DNA of 24,966 nt from JAYKHL01 sp035284865. Lineage in GTDB: Bacteria; Cyanobacteriota; Sericytochromatia; S15B-MN24; JAQBPE01. Position numbers and translations under genes: made by a program. Numbering within the stretch: position 1 is the first letter of the stretch; every line of letters starts with the position of its first letter. Below the pieces are notes generated by a model. It ran no database searches. It had not been told where the DNA came from and was given only the letters and a program-made list of their open reading frames with translations. Of this stretch, positions 6,678 through 14,122 are shown piece by piece. The stretch is from positions 1 through 24,966 of the forward strand of contig JAYKHL010000161.1 of the NCBI GenBank assembly GCA_035284865.1. The letters are read 5' to 3'.

Positions 6678-8246
6678 TCAGAAGAGGTACTGGGCATACG
6701 CCGTCAGCAACGGTGCGGGGGCAAAGTAGTTCCGCGCGTCGGGCTGCTGCAGCAGGAGGGGCAGGTCCGCTGCCCGCAGCCCGATCCCGAGGTCCGGTGT
6801 GAGGGGGTAGCGCAGATCCGCCTCTGCGAAGAGGCCAGTGGCCGCAGCGCCTCCGGGCACCTGGACAGGCGCGAGCGTTGCCCGTTGCCACGTGAGATGT
6901 GCCGAGGCCGAGATGGGTGCCGTCGGGCCCGGCAGGGCTGCTTCCACGCCTGTGGACAGGCGGTGCTCGGTGGTGCCGAGCGGCAGCGTGGTTCGTCCCC
7001 TGTAGCGAAGCGTTTGCTGCACGTGGGGCTGCCACTCCAGCTGGAGCTGGGCGTCGAGGCGCGGGGACCACTGCTCGCCCGGTGCGTTGAGCGGCACCCA
7101 GAGCCCATCGGCCTCCGGGTCAGCCCAGTACACGTGGCGCCAGCTGCGACGCAAATCCGCCGTGACACGAGCCCAGAGGCGCTCGGAGAAGCGATGGCTG
7201 CCACCGAGCTCGGCCCAGCCCTCGACGCGCTCCGCGGCGAGGTCGTCGTTGGGGCCTGCGGCCGGCCGGCGCAGGTACAGCCCGTCGAAGTCCGGCAGCT
7301 CGCTGGCCGCTCTCAAGCCCGCGAACACGTGCGTGAGGACGGAGGGGCGGTAGTGGAAGGTGAAGGCCGGATCGAGGATGGGTTCTCGTCCCCAGTAGCC
7401 GCCGCCGAGCCCCCACTCCATCGCCAGGTGGTCCGTCAGCGTCCAGTGGTCGGCCAGCCGGAGATAGGCCTCGGGCCCTTGCTGACGTCCCCAGACGCGG
7501 TGCTGGGCTGTGAGCGTCACCAGCGGCTGGTGGTCGCTGGCGAGCCCTGAGGGGCGCCACTCGGTGTGGGCCCCGGTGCGTGCCACGAGCAGATCCTGGG
7601 CGCCTGCCACGCTCACGGCGCCGCGGTCGTGCCGGAGCGTTCCCGTCCACGTGCTGGAATGCCCCAGGTCCACCGCGGCGGCCCAGGCCGACTGCCCGCC
7701 CCTCAGCCCTTCGAGCTCCCAGCCGAAGGTCTCCCCGAGGCCGCCGACACGACCCACCCCCGGCCAATCGAGCCACTCGCGTCCCCGCAGGCCGACCCAG
7801 CCGAGCCCCGCCTGGCTCTCCAGCTCGCTGAGGGCGAGCACGGGGCCGAGCCATCGCGCATCGTAAAGGCCTGCCCGGTACTGCAGGACCGGTCCCCAGC
7901 CCCCTGTGACGCTGGTGAAGGGCAGGCGGGGCAGGGGCAGGGGCGGGGGGGGCTCCACCGTTGAGGGGGTGACCGAGACCATGAGGCCCTTGGCCTCCTC
8001 CGCGGTGGCCCGCCGTTGGGCCGGGTCCGGCAGCCGCACGCTCGACTCGCGGGTGTCGCTTGCCGGCGTCACCCGCCCCGCGCCGCTGGCGTCCGGGCGC
8101 GAGCGATCGTCCCCCTGGACGGTGACGGTGGGCAGCTGCACCGGCTGCTTGCCCTCGCCGGGGGCTGGCTCCTGGGCCTGGGCCGGGAGCGCCAAGGTTG
8201 CGGCCACAAGGGCCAGGGCGATCCTGGGGTGGAGCAAGCGGATCAT
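6678..8246 (-). CDS. Outer-membrane beta-barrel with TonB-box-like N-terminus and no plug domain
   Basis: I infer an outer-membrane channel or receptor of 522 residues. A Sec signal peptide ends at AQA-24. The mature N-terminus contains LPTVTVQGDD (residues 38-47), which resembles a TonB box. Only about 65 residues of low-complexity, Pro-rich linker follow before barrel-like strands begin at SVTGGWGPVLQYRAGLYDARW. The roughly 120-residue plug of TonB-dependent transporters is therefore absent. The rest alternates polar and hydrophobic residues with many Trp, Tyr and Gly, and the chain ends in YLF, the usual C-terminal Phe signal for barrel insertion. The ATG overlaps the stop of the upstream TPR gene (ATGA), and tonB follows. 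No named family is recognised; it could be a porin, an export barrel or a degenerate TonB-dependent receptor. Confidence 0.7.
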   Translation of the reverse strand: MIRLLHPRIALALVAATLALPAQAQEPAPGEGKQPVQLPTVTVQGDDRSRPDASGAGRVTPASDTRESSVRLPDPAQRRATAEEAKGLMVSVTPSTVEPPPPLPLPRLPFTSVTGGWGPVLQYRAGLYDARWLGPVLALSELESQAGLGWVGLRGREWLDWPGVGRVGGLGETFGWELEGLRGGQSAWAAAVDLGHSSTWTGTLRHDRGAVSVAGAQDLLVARTGAHTEWRPSGLASDHQPLVTLTAQHRVWGRQQGPEAYLRLADHWTLTDHLAMEWGLGGGYWGREPILDPAFTFHYRPSVLTHVFAGLRAASELPDFDGLYLRRPAAGPNDDLAAERVEGWAELGGSHRFSERLWARVTADLRRSWRHVYWADPEADGLWVPLNAPGEQWSPRLDAQLQLEWQPHVQQTLRYRGRTTLPLGTTEHRLSTGVEAALPGPTAPISASAHLTWQRATLAPVQVPGGAAATGLFAEADLRYPLTPDLGIGLRAADLPLLLQQPDARNYFAPAPLLTAYAQYLF

Positions 8247-11200
8247 CGGCGGCTCTCCGGGGGGACGTGCTCCAGGATCCACGCGAGCCGGTCCTTGGCG
8301 TCCTTGCTCTCGGGAGAGGCTGGTCCGCGCGCCAGCCTGGCATAGAGGTCGGCGGCCTCGCGCCAGCGTTCGAGTTGCTCCAGGGCCTCTCCCTGCTTCA
8401 GCCCGACGAGGGCAGGAAGGGGCTCGGCGCCCTCCGGCACTCGGATGCTCGACAGCTCGCGCACGGCCTCCTTGAACTGCCGCATCTCGACGAGCACGCT
8501 CCCCGCCCAGTAGCCGCCCAGCGCCACTCCCAGGGTGCCAGGCTGCCCGAGGCCTCGCGCCCCCCTGTAGGCGAGGAGCGCCAGGCCCCACTGCTTGGCC
8601 GCCCGGTGCGCGTCTCCGAGGTCCATCCACGCCTGTTGGCGGCGCTCCGCCGGGTAGGCGCGGGTCTCGGCGAGTCGTCGCAGCAGCGTCTGGGCGACGG
8701 CGGTCTCCTGTTGCTCACGGGCCACCTCGGCGGCTTCTCGCAGGGCCTGGGCCCCGACCTCGGCGGCCGGCTGGCTGTCGGCCAGCGCCACCAGCTGGCT
8801 CCGCGCCTCTGCCAGGTCTCCAGCGCCACGCGCGGCCTGCGCGAGGTGAAGCTGAGCCAGGGTCCGCACCTCGGCGTCGCCGCTCGCCCGCAGGGGGCCC
8901 AGCACGGCCCGCGCGTCGGCCCAATTTTTCTTCTCGACGAGGGCCTGCCCTGCCCACAGGCGCAGCTGTGGGGGGCTTGCCTCGCCACAGCTGCGCTGGG
9001 TCTCGATCACCTCGTCCCAGGCCCGCTGGTCCCGCTGGCCTCGCGCGATGTCGAGCCACGTGGCCTGGTCAGCCTCCCGCGGGGGGCCCCCCTTGAGCAG
9101 CTCCGTCCGCGCCTGGGCGAAGCGGCCGGCCTTGAGCAGGGCCTGCACGACCTCGTGTCGCAGGTCGGAGACCTGCTCTGGCGGCAGGTCTCCCTGGGCG
9201 AGCAGGTCCTCGTAGATCTGCCGGGCTTCATCATACGCACCGCTGTTGAAGTGCGCCGCTGCCAGCTGCTGGTTGGCCTCCTGGCGCAGGCGCGGCGTCG
9301 CCGCGGGGTGCTCGGTCGCTCGCTTCAGGGCCTCGATCGCCTCCGGGAGGCGCTTGAGCAGAAACAGCGAGCGGCCCTGCCAGAGCAGCGCCCGCGCTGC
9401 CCGCTCCCCGGCGCCGGGCAGCGCGGCCACCGCGCCGAAGGCTTCGGCGGCCTCGGCGTGCCGATCCTGCCGGTAGAGGGTCCAGGCGATCTGGAAGCGC
9501 GCGTCGGCCACCCGCGGCGGTGGCACCTGCGTCTCGAGGAGCCTCCGAAGGGTGTTGCGGGCCTCTTCCCAGGCCTTGAGTTCGATGAGCACCAGCCCCA
9601 GGCGGTAGGTGGCGTCCTGTCGCATTCGGCCCTCGGGTAGCCGCCGCGTGGCCTCGCGGTACGCGGCTCGGGCGGCCGTGAGGTCGCCCAGCTGCTGGCA
9701 CGACCAGCCGAGGCCGTACCAGCTCTCGGCCACCTTGGGGTGGCCCGGGTGGCCGGCCAGGAGCCGCTGAAGCAGCGCCCGGGCTGAGTCGTGCTGGCCC
9801 AGGCGCTGGCGAGCCTCGGCAGCCCAGAAGGTTGCATCCGCCCCGAGCGCACCGGCGGTCACGCCCTCGAGCACCCGGGCGGCCTCGGCGTGGTTGCCGG
9901 CGTAGAAGTGGGCCAGGCCCAGCTTGTAGTCCACCTCCTCGGCCTGGCCGGCCAGGAAGGCCAGGTTGCCGAGCACGGAGAGCTGGGTGTAGGCGCGGAC
10001 GGCGTCGCCCCAGTCGCCTGCCGCGAGGTGGGTCTCCCCGCGCATCCAGAGCACGGGCCCGAGCCACCGGCTTCGCGGGAACTGCAGCTCGAGCTTCCGC
10101 CCCTGCGCGACGGCCTGCTCGCCGTCTCGGGCCCGGAACGCCGCGCGGGTGAGGACATACAGCGCATCCTCCGCCCAGCCTGAGCGCGGAGCGACGCGGG
10201 GCACCTGGCGCAGATGCTCCAGCCCGGCCGCCTCGTGGCCCAGGCTCCGCTCCACGATCCCCAGGCCGTACAGGGCCGCGGGCCGGTAGTTGCTGCGGGG
10301 GTAGCGCTCCAGCCAGGCCTGGAACAGCCCCTGTGCCTCTGCGAACTTGCCCTGCTGCCACGTGGCCCATGCTGTGGCGTAGGCCGCCGGCTCGTGAAGC
10401 GGGCTGTCGTCAGGCACTGCCCGGTAGTGGCTGATGGCGAGCCCGTAGTCCTTGTCGTCGGCGTAGGCCTCTCCCGCCAGCAGCTCGGCACGCGCCATCA
10501 GGGCCAGGTCCGGGCCAGCCTGACCCTGGCGGCCTTGCCGGGCGGCTTCGTTGTAGTACGTGCTGGCGGACAGGTGATCGCCTCGCGCCCACATGAGGTT
10601 GCCGAGGGCGAGCCGCACGGCTTGTGCGTACCGGCTGACGGGAAATTTCTCCAGGGCCTGCTTCCAGATGTTGACGGCGGCATCCTCTTGCTTGACTCGC
10701 AGCAAGGTCCAGCCCCAGGCAAACATCGACCGCTCCTGGTGGGGGCCGTAGGTGTTCGCGAGCGTGAGGTACAACGCCTGGGCCCGGGGGTACTGCCCGC
10801 TGGTGAAGTACAGATCGGCGAGGGCTGCCCTGGCTGTGTCCTTGCGGCCCTCCCCGAGCAGTGGCAGCAGCTGTTCGTACAGCCCGATGGCGGCGTCGTC
10901 GTCTCCCAGCGAGCGCTGGATCGCGGCGCGTTCCTCCATGGCCTTGACGTGCCAGCGGGAGGCTGCGGGCACCGCGCCGAGGGTGGCCAGGGCCCGCCGT
11001 GGTTGCTCCGTGCGACGCTGGCACCAGCCCAGCCAGTAGGTGACCCGGTCCGCCTCGGCGCCACCCAGAGCCTGCGTGCGGGCTGCCGCTGTCAGCTCGG
11101 CCTCGGCGGCCACGAACGCCTGACGGTCCATCAGCTGGTGGACCTGGCTCCACCAGGCCTGTTCGGTGGCAGGCCCACGGACCTCGGCGGCAGGGGTGCC

Positions 11201-11293
11201 TCCCGTGGCGGCCAGAGCGGCGCAGGGCGGGGGCACCAGGAGGGCCGCGAGGGTGGCGATCAGGCGAGGCGTGGTCAGCAGGCGAGGGGGCAT
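8243..11293 (-). CDS. Large periplasmic TPR-repeat protein
   Basis: This 1016-residue protein is almost entirely tetratricopeptide-like helix pairs, so a scaffold or protein-binding role is likely. A Sec signal peptide (MPPRLLTTPRLIATLAALLV... to about residue 28) puts it in the periplasm. TPR hallmark pairs recur along the chain, such as YWLGWCQRRTEQPRRAL, AWGWTLLRVKQEDAAVNIW, YGLGIVERSLGHEAAGLEHL, YGLGWSCQQLGDLTAARAAY and AWTLYRQDRHAEAAEAF. The ATG at 11293 is preferred over an in-frame GTG at 11344 because an extended -10 box (11335-11343) overlaps that GTG. The ribosome site is weak. The gene heads the unit and overlaps the barrel gene by ATGA, implying coupled synthesis. A pairing of TPR scaffold and barrel is also seen in exopolysaccharide exporters, but no synthase is nearby. 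Confidence 0.8.
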   Translation of the reverse strand: MPPRLLTTPRLIATLAALLVPPPCAALAATGGTPAAEVRGPATEQAWWSQVHQLMDRQAFVAAEAELTAAARTQALGGAEADRVTYWLGWCQRRTEQPRRALATLGAVPAASRWHVKAMEERAAIQRSLGDDDAAIGLYEQLLPLLGEGRKDTARAALADLYFTSGQYPRAQALYLTLANTYGPHQERSMFAWGWTLLRVKQEDAAVNIWKQALEKFPVSRYAQAVRLALGNLMWARGDHLSASTYYNEAARQGRQGQAGPDLALMARAELLAGEAYADDKDYGLAISHYRAVPDDSPLHEPAAYATAWATWQQGKFAEAQGLFQAWLERYPRSNYRPAALYGLGIVERSLGHEAAGLEHLRQVPRVAPRSGWAEDALYVLTRAAFRARDGEQAVAQGRKLELQFPRSRWLGPVLWMRGETHLAAGDWGDAVRAYTQLSVLGNLAFLAGQAEEVDYKLGLAHFYAGNHAEAARVLEGVTAGALGADATFWAAEARQRLGQHDSARALLQRLLAGHPGHPKVAESWYGLGWSCQQLGDLTAARAAYREATRRLPEGRMRQDATYRLGLVLIELKAWEEARNTLRRLLETQVPPPRVADARFQIAWTLYRQDRHAEAAEAFGAVAALPGAGERAARALLWQGRSLFLLKRLPEAIEALKRATEHPAATPRLRQEANQQLAAAHFNSGAYDEARQIYEDLLAQGDLPPEQVSDLRHEVVQALLKAGRFAQARTELLKGGPPREADQATWLDIARGQRDQRAWDEVIETQRSCGEASPPQLRLWAGQALVEKKNWADARAVLGPLRASGDAEVRTLAQLHLAQAARGAGDLAEARSQLVALADSQPAAEVGAQALREAAEVAREQQETAVAQTLLRRLAETRAYPAERRQQAWMDLGDAHRAAKQWGLALLAYRGARGLGQPGTLGVALGGYWAGSVLVEMRQFKEAVRELSSIRVPEGAEPLPALVGLKQGEALEQLERWREAADLYARLARGPASPESKDAKDRLAWILEHVPPESRR

Positions 11294-11334
11294 GGGCCAA
11301 CTTGCGAGAGGGGCGCGTGGCGCGCAGCGAGCCA

Positions 11335-11343
11335 AGTATAGCA
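11335..11343 (-). promoter_or_regulatory. Extended -10 promoter element for the TPR-barrel-TonB unit
   Basis: The minus strand reads TGCTATACT, an extended -10 (TGn) plus a five-of-six TATACT hexamer. The transcript would begin near 11328, giving a leader of about 35 nt before the ATG at 11293. No clear -35 is visible, which is common for extended -10 promoters. Confidence 0.5.
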
Positions 11344-11426
11344 CGCGGGTAATGGCGCATTCTGTTACACGCGCCGCACCTTCCGGGCTGCCTCCACCGA
11401 TCGCCTCAGACTCTAATAAGGAAAAT

Positions 11427-11441
11427 AAAGCCCGTGGCTTT
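11427..11441. other. Short hairpin in the AT-rich TPR/subtilisin divergent spacer
   Basis: AAAGCC-CGT-GGCTTT forms a 6-bp stem with a 3-nt loop, followed by TGTTTAA on the plus strand and by ATTTTCC on the minus strand. The stem holds only three G-C pairs, so termination would be weak. It lies in the only markedly AT-rich stretch of the window (about 11410-11535). Confidence 0.3.
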
Positions 11442-11496
11442 GTTTAAGGAGAGGTTAAATATGTGATCCGTGTCTTGCATCCGGCGCGGCCAGAAT

Positions 11497-11533
11497 GTTA
11501 AAGTCAGTTCAACAAGGTTAAGTCCAGCTTAAC
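11497..11533. promoter_or_regulatory. Two tandem palindromes upstream of the subtilisin gene (operator-like)
   Basis: GTTAAA-GTCAG-TTCAAC (11497-11513, five of six arm positions symmetric) and GTTAAG-TCCAG-CTTAAC (11517-11533, perfect) share the form GTTAAR-N5-YTYAAC. Their centres are 20 bp apart, about two helical turns, so they would lie on the same DNA face. The second ends 60 nt before the ATG. A possible promoter (TTGCAT at 11475-11480, 17-nt spacer, TTAAAG at 11498-11503) would be overlapped by the first site, suggesting repression. That promoter is weak and the regulator is unknown. Confidence 0.5.
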
Positions 11534-11593
11534 TGAGTCGTGACGAAGTCGTTGCCCCCTGGCCTTGATGGCCCACGAGGAGAACCACCACCA

Positions 11594-12820
11594 ATGATGA
11601 ACGGCATGAAGAAGGTCGTCCTGCTGACCTCCGCCACCGTGTCCACCCTTGCTCTCGTGGGCTGCGGCGTGTCGCCGAACGGCCTCAACCTTGCCGCGCA
11701 GCGTGGGGGCAACATCATGGCGAACGCCGTCCCCGGTGAGGTGGTGGTGAAGTTCAACGACGCGCGGAGCCGCCAGTCGGTGCTGCAGAAGATGGGGCTC
11801 AAGGCGGTCTCCAAGGTTGAGCGCATCGAGGCCGTGGTCGTGAAGGCGTCCAATCCCGCCGCCGCGATTGCCGCCCTGCGCAAGGACCCCAACGTCGCTT
11901 ACGCCGAGCCCAACTACATCGCCCGCATCATCAGCGGCCGCAACGCGGCTCCCAACCTCGCCTTCGCCCTGATGAACGGCGACGAGCTGCTGGGCAAGCT
12001 GTGGGGCATGGAGAAGACCGAGGCTGCCAAGGCCTGGGCCGTCACCACGGGCTCCGCGGACGTGAAGGTCGGGGTCGTGGACACTGGCATCGACTACAAC
12101 CACCCCGACTTCGGCGGTCGCGTCGCCAAGGGTCGCGACTTCGTCAACAACGATGACGACGCCTTCGACGACCACTACCACGGCACGCACTGCGCCGGCT
12201 CCATCGGCGCTGGCATCAACAACGGGGGTGTGGTCGGCGTGGCGCCCAACGTCTCGATGGTGGCCGTCAAGGTGCTGTCGCGGTCCGGCTCCGGCTCCTA
12301 TGCGGGCGTGGCGAACGGGATCATCTACGCCGGGGAGCAGGGTTGCCAGGTCATCTCGATGAGCCTCGGTGGGCCTCAGTCCTCTGCCGTGATCGACGAC
12401 GCGGTGAAGGCGGCGATGAGCAAGGGCTCCCTGGTGGTCGCCGCCATGGGCAACGACAACTCCGAGCGGCCCAGCTACCCGGCCGCCGCCCCTGGCGTGA
12501 TGGCGGTGGGCGCGACCACGAGCACGGACGTTCGCTCGTCGTTCTCGAACTACGGCAAGCACATCTCGGTGGGCGCGCCTGGCTCGGATATCCTGTCCAC
12601 CGTGCCCGGCGGTCGCTACCGGTCGCTCTCCGGCACCTCGATGGCCTGCCCCCACACCGCCGGCCTCGCCGCCCTGGTCAAGAGCGCCAACCCCTCGTTC
12701 ACGGCGGCCCAGCTCAAGGAGCGCATCGAGCAGACCGCGGACGACCTGGGCGCCAAGGGCTTCGACAAGTACTTCGGCCACGGCCGGATCAACGTCGGCC
12801 GCGCCATCACCCAGCAGTAA
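11594..12820 (+). CDS. Subtilisin-like (S8) serine protease, lipoprotein
   Basis: This is a secreted serine endopeptidase of 408 residues, predicted to be anchored by lipid. The signal peptide ends in the lipobox LVGC with Cys24 as the first mature residue. Residues about 47-112 form an I9-type propeptide (GEVVVKFND at its start, NVAYAEPNYIARI at its end), which normally chaperones folding and is then cleaved. The catalytic triad is visible: Asp163 in VGVVDTGIDYNHPDF, His196 in YHGTHCAGSIGAG and Ser349 in SGTSMACPHTAGLAAL. The oxyanion-hole Asn is in AAMGNDNS. The ATG has AGGAG about 11 nt upstream and a second ATG directly behind it. The gene is monocistronic, divergent from the TPR gene, with tandem palindromes in front and a strong terminator behind. 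Substrates are unknown. Confidence 0.92.
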   Translation: MMNGMKKVVLLTSATVSTLALVGCGVSPNGLNLAAQRGGNIMANAVPGEVVVKFNDARSRQSVLQKMGLKAVSKVERIEAVVVKASNPAAAIAALRKDPNVAYAEPNYIARIISGRNAAPNLAFALMNGDELLGKLWGMEKTEAAKAWAVTTGSADVKVGVVDTGIDYNHPDFGGRVAKGRDFVNNDDDAFDDHYHGTHCAGSIGAGINNGGVVGVAPNVSMVAVKVLSRSGSGSYAGVANGIIYAGEQGCQVISMSLGGPQSSAVIDDAVKAAMSKGSLVVAAMGNDNSERPSYPAAAPGVMAVGATTSTDVRSSFSNYGKHISVGAPGSDILSTVPGGRYRSLSGTSMACPHTAGLAALVKSANPSFTAAQLKERIEQTADDLGAKGFDKYFGHGRINVGRAITQQ

Positions 12821-12836
12821 GCACGGCACAGGCTCT

Positions 12837-12865
12837 GGGGGCCGCCTTCGGGCGGCCCCCTTTTT
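12837..12865 (+). terminator. Intrinsic terminator of the subtilisin gene
   Basis: GGGGGCCGCC-TTCG-GGCGGCCCCC gives a perfect 10-bp G+C stem closed by a TTCG tetraloop, followed directly by TTTTT (12861-12865). It lies 16 nt after the protease stop. Its T-run touches the stop codon of the convergent acyltransferase gene. On the opposite strand there is no T-run after the stem. Confidence 0.92.
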
Positions 12866-14055
12866 CAGCTTGGCACCCAGTCGAACAGCCAGCGCCGTCG
12901 GACCATCACGACGAGGGCCGCCACCACCGTCAGCTGGCCGAGGGTGGCGAGCCAGGCCTGACCGCCCAGCCGCGGGGCCACCCACGCCGTCCAGGCGAGC
13001 ACCAGAGGCAGGTGCATCACGTAGGCGTAGAGGGCGTGACGCCCGAGGGGCAGCACCAGGGGGCCCAGCCAGCGGGCGAGCCGGTCACCGCCGAGGTCCA
13101 GGCCCCGCCAGGCGAGCGGGAAGAAGGCGGCCACCGCCAGGAGGCGCAGGGGACCTAGCAGGCTGCGGTCGGTGGCTGCCAGCCAGGATGCCCGCTCGGG
13201 CGAGGCCAGCGGCCAGGCGCCGAGCTGCGCGTCGTGCGCAGCGGCCACCGCCAGCGCCCCGGTGATCAGCCCTCCGCTGAGGACCCAGCCCGCCGGAGGC
13301 ACCCAGGCCCAAGCCCGGGCCAGCCGCGCCCGATGCCAGCCCGCAAGGAAGGCCGGGACGAAGATGACCTGCCAGGAGGCCAGGGGGAAGTAGGTCCGGC
13401 CGTCGCGGTCGAGCGGTGCGGAGCTGAGCGAGTAGGGGTCCACCCAGTTCAGGCCCCAGGCCAGCACGGAGAGCCCGAGGGCGAGGAGCCAGGCGTTTCG
13501 CGCGGCGAGGGCGGCGAGGGCTGGCGTGAGGGCCAGGAAGCCGACGTACATGGGCAGGATGTCGAGCAGCGGGGGCGCGAGCTGAAGGGTGGCGGCGCCC
13601 ACCCAGAGCTGGGGCAGCGGAGGCGCCTGGTCGAAGATGGGCCGGCCCGCCCCCGGGCAGCACCAGGCCAGGGTCCCGACGGCCACGAGCAGCACCGTCG
13701 CGCAGCCCCAGAGCAGCAGGGCGCGACGCCAGGCCGACGCCGTGACCGCCCACATGCCCCCCTTCGCGTGGCGCTGGCGGCAGCGGTGTCCGAGGGCCAG
13801 GCCGGAGCAGAACACGAACCCCTCGGCGGCCGTCACGTACAGCGTCCCCAGCGTGGCCTGGTGCAGCCAGGAGTGGCCGACGAGGTGGTCGACCACCATC
13901 ACCACCACGGCGAGCCCCCGCAGCATGTCGAGGGCGCGATCCCGGCCACTGCCCGGCCGTTGGCTGGCCGGCGCTTCAGGGGCCAGCAAGCCATCGAGCG
14001 TGGCCGGCGCCGCGGGGGGGGGGCCTGGCTCTTGCGGGAGGCGCATGGCGCTCAT
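12865..14055 (-). CDS. OpgC-type membrane protein (acyltransferase family)
   Basis: This is a polytopic inner-membrane protein of 396 residues. After a Pro-rich N-terminus, RDRALDMLRGLAVVVMVVDH and then VTAAEGFVFCSGLALGHR match the N-terminal signature of OpgC proteins (RxxxxDxxRGL...H; AExFVFxSGxxxG). OpgC proteins transfer succinyl groups to periplasmic glucans and are related to acyltransferase-3 enzymes. About ten hydrophobic helices follow, with a long loop containing VDPYSLSSAPLDRDGRTYFP. The conserved helix-start HALYAYVMHLPLVL is near the C-terminus. The start is ATG 14055; a second in-frame ATG is at 14046. Both have poor ribosome sites. No glucan synthesis genes (opgGH) are in the window, so the acceptor is uncertain. 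Confidence 0.78.
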   Translation of the reverse strand: MSAMRLPQEPGPPPAAPATLDGLLAPEAPASQRPGSGRDRALDMLRGLAVVVMVVDHLVGHSWLHQATLGTLYVTAAEGFVFCSGLALGHRCRQRHAKGGMWAVTASAWRRALLLWGCATVLLVAVGTLAWCCPGAGRPIFDQAPPLPQLWVGAATLQLAPPLLDILPMYVGFLALTPALAALAARNAWLLALGLSVLAWGLNWVDPYSLSSAPLDRDGRTYFPLASWQVIFVPAFLAGWHRARLARAWAWVPPAGWVLSGGLITGALAVAAAHDAQLGAWPLASPERASWLAATDRSLLGPLRLLAVAAFFPLAWRGLDLGGDRLARWLGPLVLPLGRHALYAYVMHLPLVLAWTAWVAPRLGGQAWLATLGQLTVVAALVVMVRRRWLFDWVPS

Positions 14056-14110
14056 TGTAAGGCCCACCCCCCCGGGGTGAACACCACCCGCGTCGGGCGG
14101 CGAGGCGTGG

Positions 14111-14116
14111 TACGAT
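14111..14116 (+). promoter_or_regulatory. -10 box (TACGAT) placed for leaderless transcription of the helicase gene
   Basis: TACGAT ends 6 nt before the helicase ATG at 14123, the distance expected when transcription starts at the start codon. There is no Shine-Dalgarno sequence at normal distance (the nearest GAGG is about 17 nt away). No clear -35 hexamer is seen. Confidence 0.4.
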
Positions 14117-14122
14117 CGGCGC

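Noticed and set aside
8198..9640. Plus-strand open frame opposite the TPR gene
   Set aside because: It is antisense to a convincing TPR protein with a consistent repeat pattern; no ribosome site or domain is seen.
11427..11441. AAAGCC-CGT-GGCTTT hairpin as an intrinsic terminator
   Set aside because: The stem has only three G-C pairs, and no gene ends nearby on either strand; the flanking genes are divergent.
11504..12985. Minus-strand open frame across the subtilisin gene
   Set aside because: It runs through the subtilisin catalytic codons and the strong terminator; its His/Val/Asp-rich translation looks like a shadow.
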